Assembly: GCA_022571845.1 (NCBI GenBank)
Contig: JACZXB010000001.1
Location: 186,001 to 250,000 of the forward strand
Source of the DNA: Candidatus Zixiibacteriota bacterium
GTDB taxonomy: Bacteria > Zixibacteria > MSB-5A5 > GN15 > FEB-12
Direction: 5' to 3'
Length of the DNA stretch: 64,000 bases
The translations under genes and the position numbers were made by a program. Position 1 is the first letter of the stretch; every line of letters begins with the position of its first letter. The notes under the pieces are model-generated. The model was not told where the DNA came from. It was given only the letters and a program-made list of their open reading frames with translations, and made no database searches. Positions 1 to 8,893 of this stretch are shown in pieces.

Positions 1-251
1 TTCGGCAGCAGATAGTAGCCGCTTTTAATCAGCCTGGTATTAATTTTTGAACTGTCGAAATGCTGTGTAGCAGCATAGGCCCAGTAATGCCCACCGATAT
101 CAAGACTCCTGCCCGGAGGTTCCACTATTATTTTATCCAGGAAATAGCTACCCTTGCGCCCTGATGAACCATCAACAATGGTTACTCTCGCCGAATAAAC
201 ACCCGTCTTGACCGCCAGAGATAGTTTGTCAAAAACTTTGATATCATCGGC
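1..251 (-). pseudogene. In-frame continuation of the GWxTD-partner protein beyond a TAA stop (runs off window)
   Basis: Reading on past the TAA at 252-254 in the same frame gives an uninterrupted translation to the window edge. It begins ADDIKVFDKLSLAVKTG, includes VYSARVTIVDGSSGRKGSY and DKIIVEPPGR, and ends TRLIKSGYYLLP. The text continues the beta-rich domain of the upstream piece and has the same character as the N-terminal region of the adjacent GWxTD protein. I see no start codon with a ribosome binding site that would make it a separate gene. It is therefore the distal part of one gene split by a nonsense codon, a base-call error, or (least likely) a recoded stop. The far end lies outside the window. 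Confidence 0.6.
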
Positions 252-584
252 TTAGGCGTCAACGCTGTCCCTGGCGCTAACGATGAAAAAAGTATTAGCA
301 GAGTCAACTGTAAAACCCTCTGTTCCGATAAGATCAACCTGAGCTAAAACCACCGCGTAAATATTTGAATCTTCATTTGTCTTACTTGGCAAAAATCCGA
401 GTTGATTGCGGCTGATTGAAAAAAGAAATTCTACAATCGCAACTGAATCATAGGCAGGATTATTAAATACAGCCGCCCCGGCTGAAACGGTTAAACCGGC
501 CTTGTCAGAAACTGACTGCCCGCTCGCATAGACCGTACTTGAAACCAGGACAACTATCAGAAATATTAATACGGATTTGCTCAC
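252..584 (-). CDS. Secreted GWxTD-partner protein, N-terminal part ended by an in-frame TAA
   Basis: 110 residues with a signal peptide (MSKSVLIFLIVVLVSSTVYA), so it is exported. The rest resembles the N-terminal beta domain of GWxTD-type proteins, for example YDSVAIVEFLFSISRNQLGF compared with the neighbour's VDYAAFAIEDSRQMRLEVYY. Start is GTG with no clear ribosome binding site. It lies 33 nt downstream of the GWxTD gene on the same strand and is probably the last or next-to-last gene of the transporter operon. The stop at 252-254 falls inside the domain, and the frame stays open beyond it to the window edge, so this is probably an interrupted gene rather than a complete 110-residue protein. 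Function unknown. Confidence 0.6.
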   Translation of the reverse strand: MSKSVLIFLIVVLVSSTVYASGQSVSDKAGLTVSAGAAVFNNPAYDSVAIVEFLFSISRNQLGFLPSKTNEDSNIYAVVLAQVDLIGTEGFTVDSANTFFIVSARDSVDA

Positions 585-617
585 CAGAAAAAAATATCTA
601 ACTGACCTCTAATTTAG

Positions 618-1967
618 TCAATAATCAGGGCTGCTTCCTATCCCGTCATAAGGAAATTGCAGGCGGTAGTCGCCGTCGTGGCTGTCATCGATGAAGATAA
701 ACTTTCGGTACCTTCCTTTTCGATAATAATGCCAGACCTGTGAAGGATAAGTCTCCAGCGCAAAGGGGTAATCTTCAATCTGATCCGGAATTCCATATCT
801 TATGAGAACTCGTCCCCGGTCTGTTTCCCAGCCCAGCCGTCTCAGGAAACCGTAATTGGCATTAGCCATTCTGACCCTGCGATAGAATTCAGCTCTAAAT
901 TCATTTCTTGGAGTTTCAGGGAACGGGTCCTTTAATTTCCAAAAACTATCCAAGGCTGCCTTTTTCTCTTGGAGGGTTTTGGCCTTTTTTAGTTCTTTCA
1001 CATCCTTGGGTGATGCGATAAGAGATATCTGACTGACTAAGATATCATAATTATGCTGAAGAAGCGATTCCTCGTCCCATCTAATATAGAATTTACCCTT
1101 TTTCTTATCGTACTTCTTGCCCCGGGCTCCTTTAAGCTCGATTTCAATTTCATACTCTCCCGGCTCAAAGCCGGCCACGGAAATCTCTCTTATCTGCCTC
1201 GTAAAAGGCTTCTCCAACATAGAGGTAAGTGTATCCCGGTAGACCATTTTCCCTTTTCTTTTTCTTATCAGCGTCTGCACCGTAGCCTTAGCCTGACCCT
1301 TGGAACCCGGATAAATTTCGAGATAATAAAGAAGTTTGTTATCTTTGTCTTCTCCGCCCCCGTAATAATGCGATACTGAGGGTATTACTACCTTGTCCCC
1401 TTTGGCGAACAAATCCGAATTATCCTGGAGTGGCCCTACTGCCTGAGCAAACAGGATATTGGAAAGTTTTGGGGTTCCCTTGTTAACATTTTCAAGTTTT
1501 GCCTGAAATTCCTTTGTCTTAATGTTGTTTTTCTTGGCGTGGTGGTCATTAAGAGCAAACCGGACATCGTACTTGCCGGGGTCCAGTATGAAGTTAATTT
1601 GGCTGGTACGGTAACTGGTGCTGGAGAGGGCCTCCCGTTTATCAGCGACTGTAATAGTTTTTTCTCTCTTTTCCTCTGTAAGACGGCGGCCGCGCTTGTC
1701 CATTATTGTTATTTTTATGTCATATGAAGCTTGAAAAAGATCTCCTTCTTCTTTAAAAGCCAGGGCACTATTATGGATCTGATAATAGACTTCCAGACGC
1801 ATCTGCCTGGAGTCTTCAATCGCAAACGCCGCATAATCCACTTTGGCTTCGCGCTGGTTTCTATCCAGAAATAATGACCCGTAATCCCCCTGGGCCAAGA
1901 CAGGGGAAAACAGAACTATGGCAGTTAGCAGAGCCAGTGGTAAAAATCTGTGTTTCTTGAAAAACAT
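618..1967 (-). CDS. GWxTD domain-containing secreted protein
   Basis: 449 residues. Residues 1-25 form a signal peptide (FLPLALLTAIVLFSPVLAQG). A beta-rich N-terminal half (about 30-300) is followed by a C-terminal GWxTD domain, with the diagnostic GWETDRGRVLIRYGIPD at about 379-395 and VWHYYRKGRYRKFIFIDD shortly after. This domain is characteristic of FCB-group bacteria; its biochemical role is not known. The gene lies 98 nt downstream of the second ABC permease and 33 nt upstream of a second, interrupted GWxTD-type protein, so it is probably the product or a partner of the export machinery encoded upstream. Family assignment is firm; the function is not. Confidence 0.85.
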   Translation of the reverse strand: MFFKKHRFLPLALLTAIVLFSPVLAQGDYGSLFLDRNQREAKVDYAAFAIEDSRQMRLEVYYQIHNSALAFKEEGDLFQASYDIKITIMDKRGRRLTEEKREKTITVADKREALSSTSYRTSQINFILDPGKYDVRFALNDHHAKKNNIKTKEFQAKLENVNKGTPKLSNILFAQAVGPLQDNSDLFAKGDKVVIPSVSHYYGGGEDKDNKLLYYLEIYPGSKGQAKATVQTLIRKRKGKMVYRDTLTSMLEKPFTRQIREISVAGFEPGEYEIEIELKGARGKKYDKKKGKFYIRWDEESLLQHNYDILVSQISLIASPKDVKELKKAKTLQEKKAALDSFWKLKDPFPETPRNEFRAEFYRRVRMANANYGFLRRLGWETDRGRVLIRYGIPDQIEDYPFALETYPSQVWHYYRKGRYRKFIFIDDSHDGDYRLQFPYDGIGSSPDY

Positions 1968-2065
1968 GACGCCTACTTAATTTAACTAAACTCAAAGACT
2001 ACAGTTCCAATCTATGACCGAACGAAGTTCAGTTCAACAAAAAGCTGACTAATATGCAGGCTGAT

Positions 2066-3316
2066 TTATTCGTAGCGGAGAGATTCAATCGGGTCGAGTT
2101 TTGAGGCTTTAATGGCGGGATATATACCTGATACAAGTCCAACCGAGACGGATACCGTAAAGCCGAGAATTATCCAGAAAGGAGAAACCGCGAGAGGCCA
2201 GCCCATCCAGAAATTAAATGCCATCCCCAAAGCTAAGCCTGTTAAAACACCTATAATACCGCCGGTTCCGGAAAGCGTCATGGCTTCGGTCAGAAATTGC
2301 ATTATGATATTCGAGCGCTTGGCCCCGATAGCTTTTCTGACTCCTATTTCACGGGTGCGCTCTGTGACAGAAACCAGCATTATATTCATAACGCCAATGC
2401 CGCCGACCATCAGGCCAACCGATGTAATAACCACCATACCCATGTAGATAATATTGGTAATATTATTTATCTCGTCCTTAAACTGCTCCTGAGTCGACAG
2501 CGCAAAATTATTTTCTTTGTTGAAAGGAACTTTGCGAAATACTCTCAAAGCTACCGTAACTTCTTCTATGGCTTTGTCAATTTCTTCAAAACTCCTCGAC
2601 CTGCATTCCAGTGTGAGAGCTTTGTCCATAGGCATCAGCTTTTGAAATGTAGTCAGAGGCATTATTACGTAGGTATTGTCAGAATCCTCGCCAAAATTTG
2701 ACTTGACATGCTCCATTACTCCAACGACCTGAAACTTATCACCATTAACTCTGATTTCCCGACCGACCGGATTTTGATTCGGAAATAACAGTTCAGCGAC
2801 TGATGAACCCAGGACACAAACCATTAACCTGTACTGGAGATCTATTTCAGAAAAGAACCTGCCTGTCTCCATATTCTTTTCTCTGACTTTCAGATAATCC
2901 GGCCAGGTCCCCATAACCAGCGGATTTTTATAAGCGCGGTTTCTATACTTTGCCTGGTTGCCGCCAAGTGCGTAAAAGTGATTCCTGGGGGCCACACCAT
3001 CGACAGTAGGACAGTTCGCTAAAATTGCTTCGGCTTCGCCTACGGACATTTCCGGACGCTTGCGCTCTTCATCTGTGAGATTATCCCAGTCAGTACCAGG
3101 GGCAAATTTTCTGACTGTTATGATATTAGTACCCATCTTGTCTACTTCATCTTTGGCGGCAGCGTCAAGGCCGTCAATTACTGCCGACATTGATATTACC
3201 GAGCCAACGCCTACCACGACGCCAAGGATTGTCAGAAACGAGCGGAACTTATTGCTCATTAGTGAACCAAGAGCCATCATCACGGCATTTTTCATTTCAA
3301 CTGGAGATAACAGCAT
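2066..3316 (-). CDS. ABC transporter permease, MacB/FtsX type (second copy)
   Basis: 416 residues in the usual MacB permease layout: a TM helix near residues 20-45, a large periplasmic MacB_PCD domain (about 50-280), then three TM helices. VTERTREIGVRKAIGAKRSN before the last helices is the typical FtsX-domain coupling region. No ATPase is fused; the separate ATP-binding protein two genes upstream must energise it. It follows the first permease by 8 nt and ends in DPIESLRYE, like the other copy's DPIKALSFE. The pair is diverged in sequence, so a heterodimeric transporter is plausible. Exported substrate unknown; such systems move lipoproteins, peptides or small amphiphiles across the envelope. 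Confidence 0.9.
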   Translation of the reverse strand: MLLSPVEMKNAVMMALGSLMSNKFRSFLTILGVVVGVGSVISMSAVIDGLDAAAKDEVDKMGTNIITVRKFAPGTDWDNLTDEERKRPEMSVGEAEAILANCPTVDGVAPRNHFYALGGNQAKYRNRAYKNPLVMGTWPDYLKVREKNMETGRFFSEIDLQYRLMVCVLGSSVAELLFPNQNPVGREIRVNGDKFQVVGVMEHVKSNFGEDSDNTYVIMPLTTFQKLMPMDKALTLECRSRSFEEIDKAIEEVTVALRVFRKVPFNKENNFALSTQEQFKDEINNITNIIYMGMVVITSVGLMVGGIGVMNIMLVSVTERTREIGVRKAIGAKRSNIIMQFLTEAMTLSGTGGIIGVLTGLALGMAFNFWMGWPLAVSPFWIILGFTVSVSVGLVSGIYPAIKASKLDPIESLRYE

Positions 3317-3324
3317 AATAATAC

Positions 3325-4545
3325 CTATTCAAAACTTAGTGCCTTAATGGGGTCAAGTTTAGCTGCTTTAAGCGCCGGGTAAATTCCGAAAACCAGTCCC
3401 GTACCCATAGAGATCGATAGTCCGGCTATAATAGCCAGAGCCGATGGGGAAATATTCATGTCTATCATTCCAACCAGAAATTTTGCCAACAGATGTCCGA
3501 TGACCATGCCTACCAGTCCGCCGCTGGAGGTGAGGATCAATGACTCAAACAGAAACTGCAACAGTATATGCCTTCGTTTGGCGCCGATTGCTTTGCGGAT
3601 TCCTATTTCGCGAGTTCTTTCGGAAACTGCCACCATCATTACGTTCATGACCACAATGCCGCCGACTACTATGGAAATTGATGAAACCCCTATCAATGCT
3701 ATCCGGAATACCCTGGTAATAGAATTAAGAAGCTCCAGGAAAATGTCAGCGGTCATCATGTCAAAATCATCTTCTTCGTCATAGGCAACGCCTCTTTGCG
3801 ACCTCAAAAGCAGCCGGACTTCGTCCATGGCGTCTTCTAACTTCTCAACCGAAAGCGCTTTGATAACAATGTTCAGTCCCCGGCGAGTCTGGCCAAAATG
3901 GGCGCCGTATGTAGATAGAGGCATGACCACAAAGTTGTCACGTTCTTGCCCGAACATAGGACCGAATTTTTTGGCGATACCTATGATCGTATATTTCTTG
4001 CTGCCAACTCTTAAAGTTTTTCCGATCGGGTCAATTCCGGAAAACAGTTTTTCTTTGACCCCATCGCCAATCAGCACAACTTGACTCCTGTGTAAATCGT
4101 CTTCCATCGAGTGGAATCTCCCTTGGGCAACTTCTATATCAATAATATCTATCAAATTGTAAGTACCCGCCATGATTCTGCCGTCACGAATATATTCGGA
4201 GCCATATTTTATCCGAGCCTGTGCAAATGTTCTGGGAGAAACTTTCTCGCATAGATTGCATTCGTTTGTAATGAGATCTGCTGATTTCAGATCAATTGAC
4301 TTGCGCTTTATTTTCTTAAAATAGTCCTCTCTAGAAGTTGTAATCATCATCTTGGCAACCATAAATGTTGAAGGCCCCAGACGACCAATTTCATTTTTGA
4401 TTGAATCCGTCATTCCTTCGAGCGCAGATATGATTGTCATCACAGAGACCATTCCAAAGACAATGCCTAAAAGTGTCAGCGAAGACCTTAGTTTATTAGC
4501 CCTAATTGCGTTTACCGCGATGCCGAATATTGAAAATCCTATCAT
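3325..4545 (-). CDS. ABC transporter permease, MacB/FtsX type (first copy)
   Basis: 406 residues: an N-terminal TM helix in ANKLRSSLTLLGIVFGMVSV, a MacB-like periplasmic domain with CNLCEKVSPR (two cysteines three apart, possibly a disulphide), then three C-terminal helices with VSERTREIGIRKAIGAKRRH. It follows the ATPase gene by 18 nt and precedes the second permease by 8 nt, so all three are surely co-expressed. Unlike one-piece MacB, ATPase and permease are separate polypeptides. I infer an ATP-driven envelope exporter working with the adaptor and TolC-like proteins of the same operon. Confidence 0.9.
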   Translation of the reverse strand: MIGFSIFGIAVNAIRANKLRSSLTLLGIVFGMVSVMTIISALEGMTDSIKNEIGRLGPSTFMVAKMMITTSREDYFKKIKRKSIDLKSADLITNECNLCEKVSPRTFAQARIKYGSEYIRDGRIMAGTYNLIDIIDIEVAQGRFHSMEDDLHRSQVVLIGDGVKEKLFSGIDPIGKTLRVGSKKYTIIGIAKKFGPMFGQERDNFVVMPLSTYGAHFGQTRRGLNIVIKALSVEKLEDAMDEVRLLLRSQRGVAYDEEDDFDMMTADIFLELLNSITRVFRIALIGVSSISIVVGGIVVMNVMMVAVSERTREIGIRKAIGAKRRHILLQFLFESLILTSSGGLVGMVIGHLLAKFLVGMIDMNISPSALAIIAGLSISMGTGLVFGIYPALKAAKLDPIKALSFE

Positions 4546-4563
4546 TTCAAGTTTACCGCTTGG

Positions 4564-5247
4564 CTATTTGATTCTCTTATCGCTGGCAACTGCACCGTCA
4601 AATAGTGATATAATCCGGTGGGCATGGCTGGCCACACTTTGTTCGTGGGTGACAGTGATAATTGTATTTCCCTGCGAATGCAGCCTGTCAAACAGTTTCA
4701 TAATCTCTTCTGAGGTTTTACTGTCAAGGTTTCCGGTCGGTTCGTCGGCCAGAATCAAGGAAGGGTTATTAACCAGCGCGCGTGCAATAGCAACTCTCTG
4801 CTTTTCCCCTCCGGAAAGTTCGTTTGGTTTGTGAGTTATTCTGTCTGCTAAATCAACTTTTGCCAGGGCTTCCTTTGCCATGATAATTCTGTCTTCTGTA
4901 GAAGTTCCGTTGTATATCAGAGGCAGCTCTACATTGTGCAGCGAGGTGGCCCTGGGCAGGAGATTGAACGTCTGGAAAACAAAGCCTATCTCACGGTTTC
5001 TTATATTAGCCAGTTCATTGTCATCAAGAGTGATGACAGCTTTGCTGTTAAGATAGTATTCCCCTTTTGAAGGAGTATCCAGGCAGCCAATGAGATTCAT
5101 CAGGGTAGATTTGCCGGAACCCGAAGGTCCCATTATGGCTACATATTCTCCCTTTTCAATCACTATTGAGACTCCCCGCAGAGCGTGAACTTTTTCATGC
5201 CCCATATCATAAGTTCTCCAGATGTCTTTGGTTACTATAAGAGACAT
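4564..5247 (-). CDS. ABC transporter ATP-binding protein (MacB/LolD type)
   Basis: 227 residues, the normal length for this family. Walker [10 protein letters not shown] is at 40-48, the Q-loop at Q92, the signature LSGGEKQR at 144-151 and Walker B with [12 protein letters not shown] at 164-175. The GNLD motif after Walker B is typical of the MacB/LolD/FtsE group. Its ATG immediately follows the adaptor stop codon with no gap, which implies translational coupling. It powers the two FtsX-type permeases encoded just downstream. Confidence 0.95.
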   Translation of the reverse strand: MSLIVTKDIWRTYDMGHEKVHALRGVSIVIEKGEYVAIMGPSGSGKSTLMNLIGCLDTPSKGEYYLNSKAVITLDDNELANIRNREIGFVFQTFNLLPRATSLHNVELPLIYNGTSTEDRIIMAKEALAKVDLADRITHKPNELSGGEKQRVAIARALVNNPSLILADEPTGNLDSKTSEEIMKLFDRLHSQGNTIITVTHEQSVASHAHRIISLFDGAVASDKRIK

Positions 5248-6558
5248 TTATTCTTTATCCTGTTCATCTGTTTTAATTTCAATGGCGTCGCCATCTTTAA
5301 TTTTCCTTAAGGACTTATAAGGGCCGGCAACTACAGAGTCTCCCGGCTCCAGACCGGAAGTTATTTCTATAAACTTCTGATCCGCAATGCCCGTTTTAAT
5401 TTCTACAAACATCGCCTTCCCATCTTTTATTACAAAAACGCCGCGTAAATCCTTGCGCTCAACATTCTTTTTTTTCTTATTCTTGTTATTGTCCAAATCA
5501 CCATTTTCAGCAGCGTTAACTTCGCTAACCAAAGTTGTGCCTGCCGACTCCTTTTGTTCTCTGGCCGCCAGGAGTGAGTCCATATCAAATGAACGCATGA
5601 CTACGGCACTAAAGGGAACCGAGACAGCCTCTTCACGCCTGCTGGTAGTAATGTCAACTGTGGCCGACATTCCCGGTCGTACTGTTACGTCGCTGTCAGC
5701 AAATACTACTTTTACTCTGAAATTCGTAGCCTGATCCTGTGTTCCGGCACGACTGACTACGGCAGTATTGCCAATTTCAACAACTGTTCCGGCAAAAGTA
5801 GTATCAGGAAATGCATCTACTTCGATCTCAACTTCCTGATTTAGCTGCACTTTATTGATTTCCGTCTCGTCAACCTCTACTTCAACTTCAAACAGACTCA
5901 AATCTGAAACTGTCATCAAAGTCTTCCCTTGAGTAAAAGCAGTCTGGGCAGGGGCGATTTCACCAACTTCACAATCAACATAAGTAACCACGCCGTTCAT
6001 GGGAGCAACGATTGTAGCCTTACCAAGATTGTCCAATACTTTTTCGTATCTGAACTGCGACTGCTTGGCTTGGGCAACCGTTGCTTTTTCAGTCGATTTG
6101 GCATTCAGATATTTATACTTGGCATCAGTATAGGCGGTCTCGGATGTCAGAGATTTATCAAAGAGTCTCTGTTGGCGGTCATATTCATCTTTGGCCTGCT
6201 CCAATGTGGCGCGAGCGCCTTCAAGTCTGGCATTAACTTCATTCAAATTATACTTGGCCTGATTAACGTCAGAACGAAGCTGTACTGTGTCCAGAACTAT
6301 CAGCAGGTCTCCTGTCGAAACCGGGTCACCTTCTTTGACAGCCAGTCGGACTATTTCGCCATTAATTTGTGCAGTAATGTTTACTTTGGTCTTTGGTTCA
6401 ACGCTGCCGGAAGCTGAAACGATTTCGATAATGTCGCGGCTTTCGACTTCGGCAGAGGTGACTGTTACTTTGGCTTCATTGTCAGAAATCAGGCTCATGA
6501 CAAGCAGTGCAATAGCAATTACCCCAATCGATCCGAATATCAGTATTTTCTTTTTCAT
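5248..6558 (-). CDS. Periplasmic adaptor protein (MacA/HlyD, RND-MFP family)
   Basis: 436 residues. An N-terminal membrane anchor (FGSIGVIAIALLVMSLIS) is followed by a lipoyl half-motif (VKEGDPVSTGDLLIVLD), a long alpha-helical hairpin (about 95-175), the second lipoyl half (ATIVAPMNGVVTYVDCEVGE) and beta-barrel and membrane-proximal domains. A lysine-rich insertion, NKNKKKKNVERKD, lies near residue 360 and is unusual. The protein bridges inner-membrane ABC permeases and a TolC-like channel. It lies 26 nt downstream of the TolC-like gene and abuts the ATPase gene, giving a complete tripartite exporter. Confidence 0.92.
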   Translation of the reverse strand: MKKKILIFGSIGVIAIALLVMSLISDNEAKVTVTSAEVESRDIIEIVSASGSVEPKTKVNITAQINGEIVRLAVKEGDPVSTGDLLIVLDTVQLRSDVNQAKYNLNEVNARLEGARATLEQAKDEYDRQQRLFDKSLTSETAYTDAKYKYLNAKSTEKATVAQAKQSQFRYEKVLDNLGKATIVAPMNGVVTYVDCEVGEIAPAQTAFTQGKTLMTVSDLSLFEVEVEVDETEINKVQLNQEVEIEVDAFPDTTFAGTVVEIGNTAVVSRAGTQDQATNFRVKVVFADSDVTVRPGMSATVDITTSRREEAVSVPFSAVVMRSFDMDSLLAAREQKESAGTTLVSEVNAAENGDLDNNKNKKKKNVERKDLRGVFVIKDGKAMFVEIKTGIADQKFIEITSGLEPGDSVVAGPYKSLRKIKDGDAIEIKTDEQDKE

Positions 6559-6584
6559 AACAATTAATTATACCTCTTTTCAGG

Positions 6585-7958
6585 TTACGGTTTCCCCATA
6601 GAATTTTCCAGATTTGCTATTGATAAATTGAGTGAGAATCTTGTGTTTATAAAAGAAACCTGCGCTCTTTTCAAATTTTCTTGTGCTTTCAGCAGATCCA
6701 GTATTGTTGCAGCGCCGAGATTATATCTCTCCTGTACTATCTTCATATCTTCTTCTGCAGCCGCAACTGTTTCTTCTGCCACTAAAAGTCCCTCTTTTTG
6801 GTTTTGAATATCTGCATAAGCAATTTTAATTTGCTGCACTACTCTATTTCTTGTATCAGACAGCGCAGCCCCGGCATTGTTGCGGCTGATTTTTGAGCGA
6901 CCTATCTCTCTTTGCTTCCCGAAGCCGTCAAAGATACTGTAAGTTACTTGAAAACCGTAATTTATCGAGTTGAACGAATAGTTGAAGACTACAGGGAAGG
7001 CCTGAGTGCCTGCAAAGTCGGTATATCTGGCAAAAGCAGTTATTTTTGGGAGATACTCCGCCAATGTAGTTTTGACGCCATAGCCAGAAGCCGAGTAATC
7101 TTTCAGGCTCGACAAATACCCCGGCTCATGAGAAATTCCGAAACCGATTGCCTGCTCCAGTGTTCCTTCGTATTCGCGCATATCGTCTACAGTAGAAAAT
7201 TCCACATCTTCATTTGGATCAAGTCCAGCCGTATAAGAAAGTACCGCCTTGGTCGTGGCCATGTTGTTCTGTGCTTTAAGCAGTTCCAGCCTGTCAGTAC
7301 CGTACAGCACCCGCTGGCTCAGTACATCAGAATAAGCCGCAGAGCCTAATTCGTAACGTGACTCTACCAGCTTCAATTGCTCTTTGCTTCTTTCAACGGC
7401 CTGTTTGTTTACCTCTTCACTTTGGACAGCTCGGAGATAGTTATAATATACCGTTTTTACCTGATATATCAGCTCCTGCTCGGTGTCTATTGCAGCCAGA
7501 TGAGCGGCACCGTGACTTGCACTGGCGCCAAGATAGTTGAACACATTAGAGAAACTAAAAGTAGCTCCTGCGGATATGGTCAAACTTTTGTCAGGGCCAA
7601 GGTCTTGTTCATCTCTAAATGTAACCGGAATTCTGAAAACATCTCTGGCAGTTTCCGAACCAATAGTAGTTACTATAATGGTATCCTTGAACTTGTCGCC
7701 GGACATAGGACTGATATTGAATTGACGTCCTTTATTGTAATTATAAGTAGCTTCAACCGTCGGTAAAAACTTTCCGAAAGCTCTCAGCTTGTCCTTTCCT
7801 GCGAGAGATTCCCTGCCGCGTGCGATTATTACGTTTGCACGAGTTTTTAGAGCATGCTCAATGCATTGGTCGAGCGTCAGAGTCTCGGCTGATACAACAG
7901 TTCCGCCTGAGAGAACAGAAATTATTAGAAGTGTTATGACTGCATTTCTGAGTCGCAT
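6585..7958 (-). CDS. TolC family outer-membrane efflux protein
   Basis: 457 residues with a signal peptide (AVITLLIISVLSGGTVVSA) and the duplicated OEP structure of TolC proteins. LTLDQCIEHALKTRANVIIA begins the first repeat and YNLGAATILDLLKAQENLKR is a hallmark of the second helical hairpin; the length matches the family. It forms the outer-membrane channel and periplasmic tunnel. It precedes the adaptor gene by 26 nt and follows the Yip1-like gene by 33 nt, so it belongs to the same tripartite export operon. Confidence 0.92.
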   Translation of the reverse strand: MRLRNAVITLLIISVLSGGTVVSAETLTLDQCIEHALKTRANVIIARGRESLAGKDKLRAFGKFLPTVEATYNYNKGRQFNISPMSGDKFKDTIIVTTIGSETARDVFRIPVTFRDEQDLGPDKSLTISAGATFSFSNVFNYLGASASHGAAHLAAIDTEQELIYQVKTVYYNYLRAVQSEEVNKQAVERSKEQLKLVESRYELGSAAYSDVLSQRVLYGTDRLELLKAQNNMATTKAVLSYTAGLDPNEDVEFSTVDDMREYEGTLEQAIGFGISHEPGYLSSLKDYSASGYGVKTTLAEYLPKITAFARYTDFAGTQAFPVVFNYSFNSINYGFQVTYSIFDGFGKQREIGRSKISRNNAGAALSDTRNRVVQQIKIAYADIQNQKEGLLVAEETVAAAEEDMKIVQERYNLGAATILDLLKAQENLKRAQVSFINTRFSLNLSIANLENSMGKP

Positions 7959-7991
7959 TAAATTTCTCCTTCAATTATATATACTTATACT

Positions 7992-8705
7992 TTATCCGAA
8001 CGCCAGTTGCACCAGAGCGTGCGTTATAGATATCATTCCCATGGATAAGACCGCTAAAGTGTAACCTTTGTTGCGGGAAAATCCGTAAACAATCGAAAGT
8101 CCTATGCCTATTACAATAATTTCCCAAATATAGAATGCTCCAAATTTTGAAAGCGCTATATATAATGGGTCTTGAACTTGAGAGTCTTGTAAAATAGCTG
8201 CCAAAGATATCGAAACTTTCATACTCCCTTTGGCCAGCATCAGAGGTGCCAATATTAAAGACCCTAAAGCGAAAACGATTTCACTATATAACATGACCGA
8301 AAGCAGCTGCTTGAATTTTGCACGACCTTCCATTACTACATTTCCAAAGAACAAGGCCAGCGCTGCCGCTATCAGCGGAGATAACATTAAGACCAATGGA
8401 CCGAATATAATCGCTGACCATTTGATCATGGCTGCAGGCGGAAGATTTGCGGTACCTAGTCCCTGGTCGGCAATTTTTTCTCGCATAACTTCCATCTGCA
8501 TTTCCACGATCATGTCAGAAACCAGATAAATAAATGAAAAAATCAGCAGAAAGAAAACTATCCAGGGGACTAAGATCTTAGGCTCGTTTTTTATTCTTTC
8601 AAATAAGTTTACAGGCTGATAAAAGACTTCTACTAGGCCCTTGAGTCCAAGATTGCTTTCTTTTTTACCTTCCTGTGAAAGCTGCTCTTGTTCGTGCGCT
8701 TCCAT
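7992..8705 (-). CDS. Yip1-like multi-pass membrane protein
   Basis: About 237 residues. An acidic N-terminal tail is followed by GLKGLVEVFYQPVNLFERIK, the typical lead-in of bacterial Yip1-domain proteins, and five or so TM helices. The first in-frame ATG is at 8720, but GGGGAG directly precedes the ATG at 8705 with good spacing, so I chose 8705. It is the first gene of the transporter operon, 33 nt upstream of the TolC-like gene. Its role is unknown; the position suggests a membrane factor accompanying the exporter. Confidence 0.78.
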   Translation of the reverse strand: MEAHEQEQLSQEGKKESNLGLKGLVEVFYQPVNLFERIKNEPKILVPWIVFFLLIFSFIYLVSDMIVEMQMEVMREKIADQGLGTANLPPAAMIKWSAIIFGPLVLMLSPLIAAALALFFGNVVMEGRAKFKQLLSVMLYSEIVFALGSLILAPLMLAKGSMKVSISLAAILQDSQVQDPLYIALSKFGAFYIWEIIVIGIGLSIVYGFSRNKGYTLAVLSMGMISITHALVQLAFG

Positions 8706-8791
8706 TAGTACTCTCCCCATTTCATTGATTTAAGTGTACGCCTATAAAACCAATTTGTTTCATAATGAATCTCATAACCCAAAATAGCAAA

Positions 8792-8821
8792 TGCCCATAG
8801 CTATTACAATAGCTATGGGCA
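8792..8821 (-). terminator. Intrinsic terminator of the pyrophosphatase gene
   Basis: A perfect 13-bp inverted repeat (TGCCCATAGCTAT and its complement) has a 4-nt loop. On the minus strand it is followed by a T-rich tract (TTTGCTATTTT). It lies about 70 nt beyond the hppA stop and before the Yip1-like operon, separating the two transcription units. Confidence 0.75.
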
Positions 8822-8893
8822 AAAGCCGTATTCTATACTCAACAGATATATAAATTATTTCCCTATTAGTGCACTATTTAGGAATCCTTAGTC

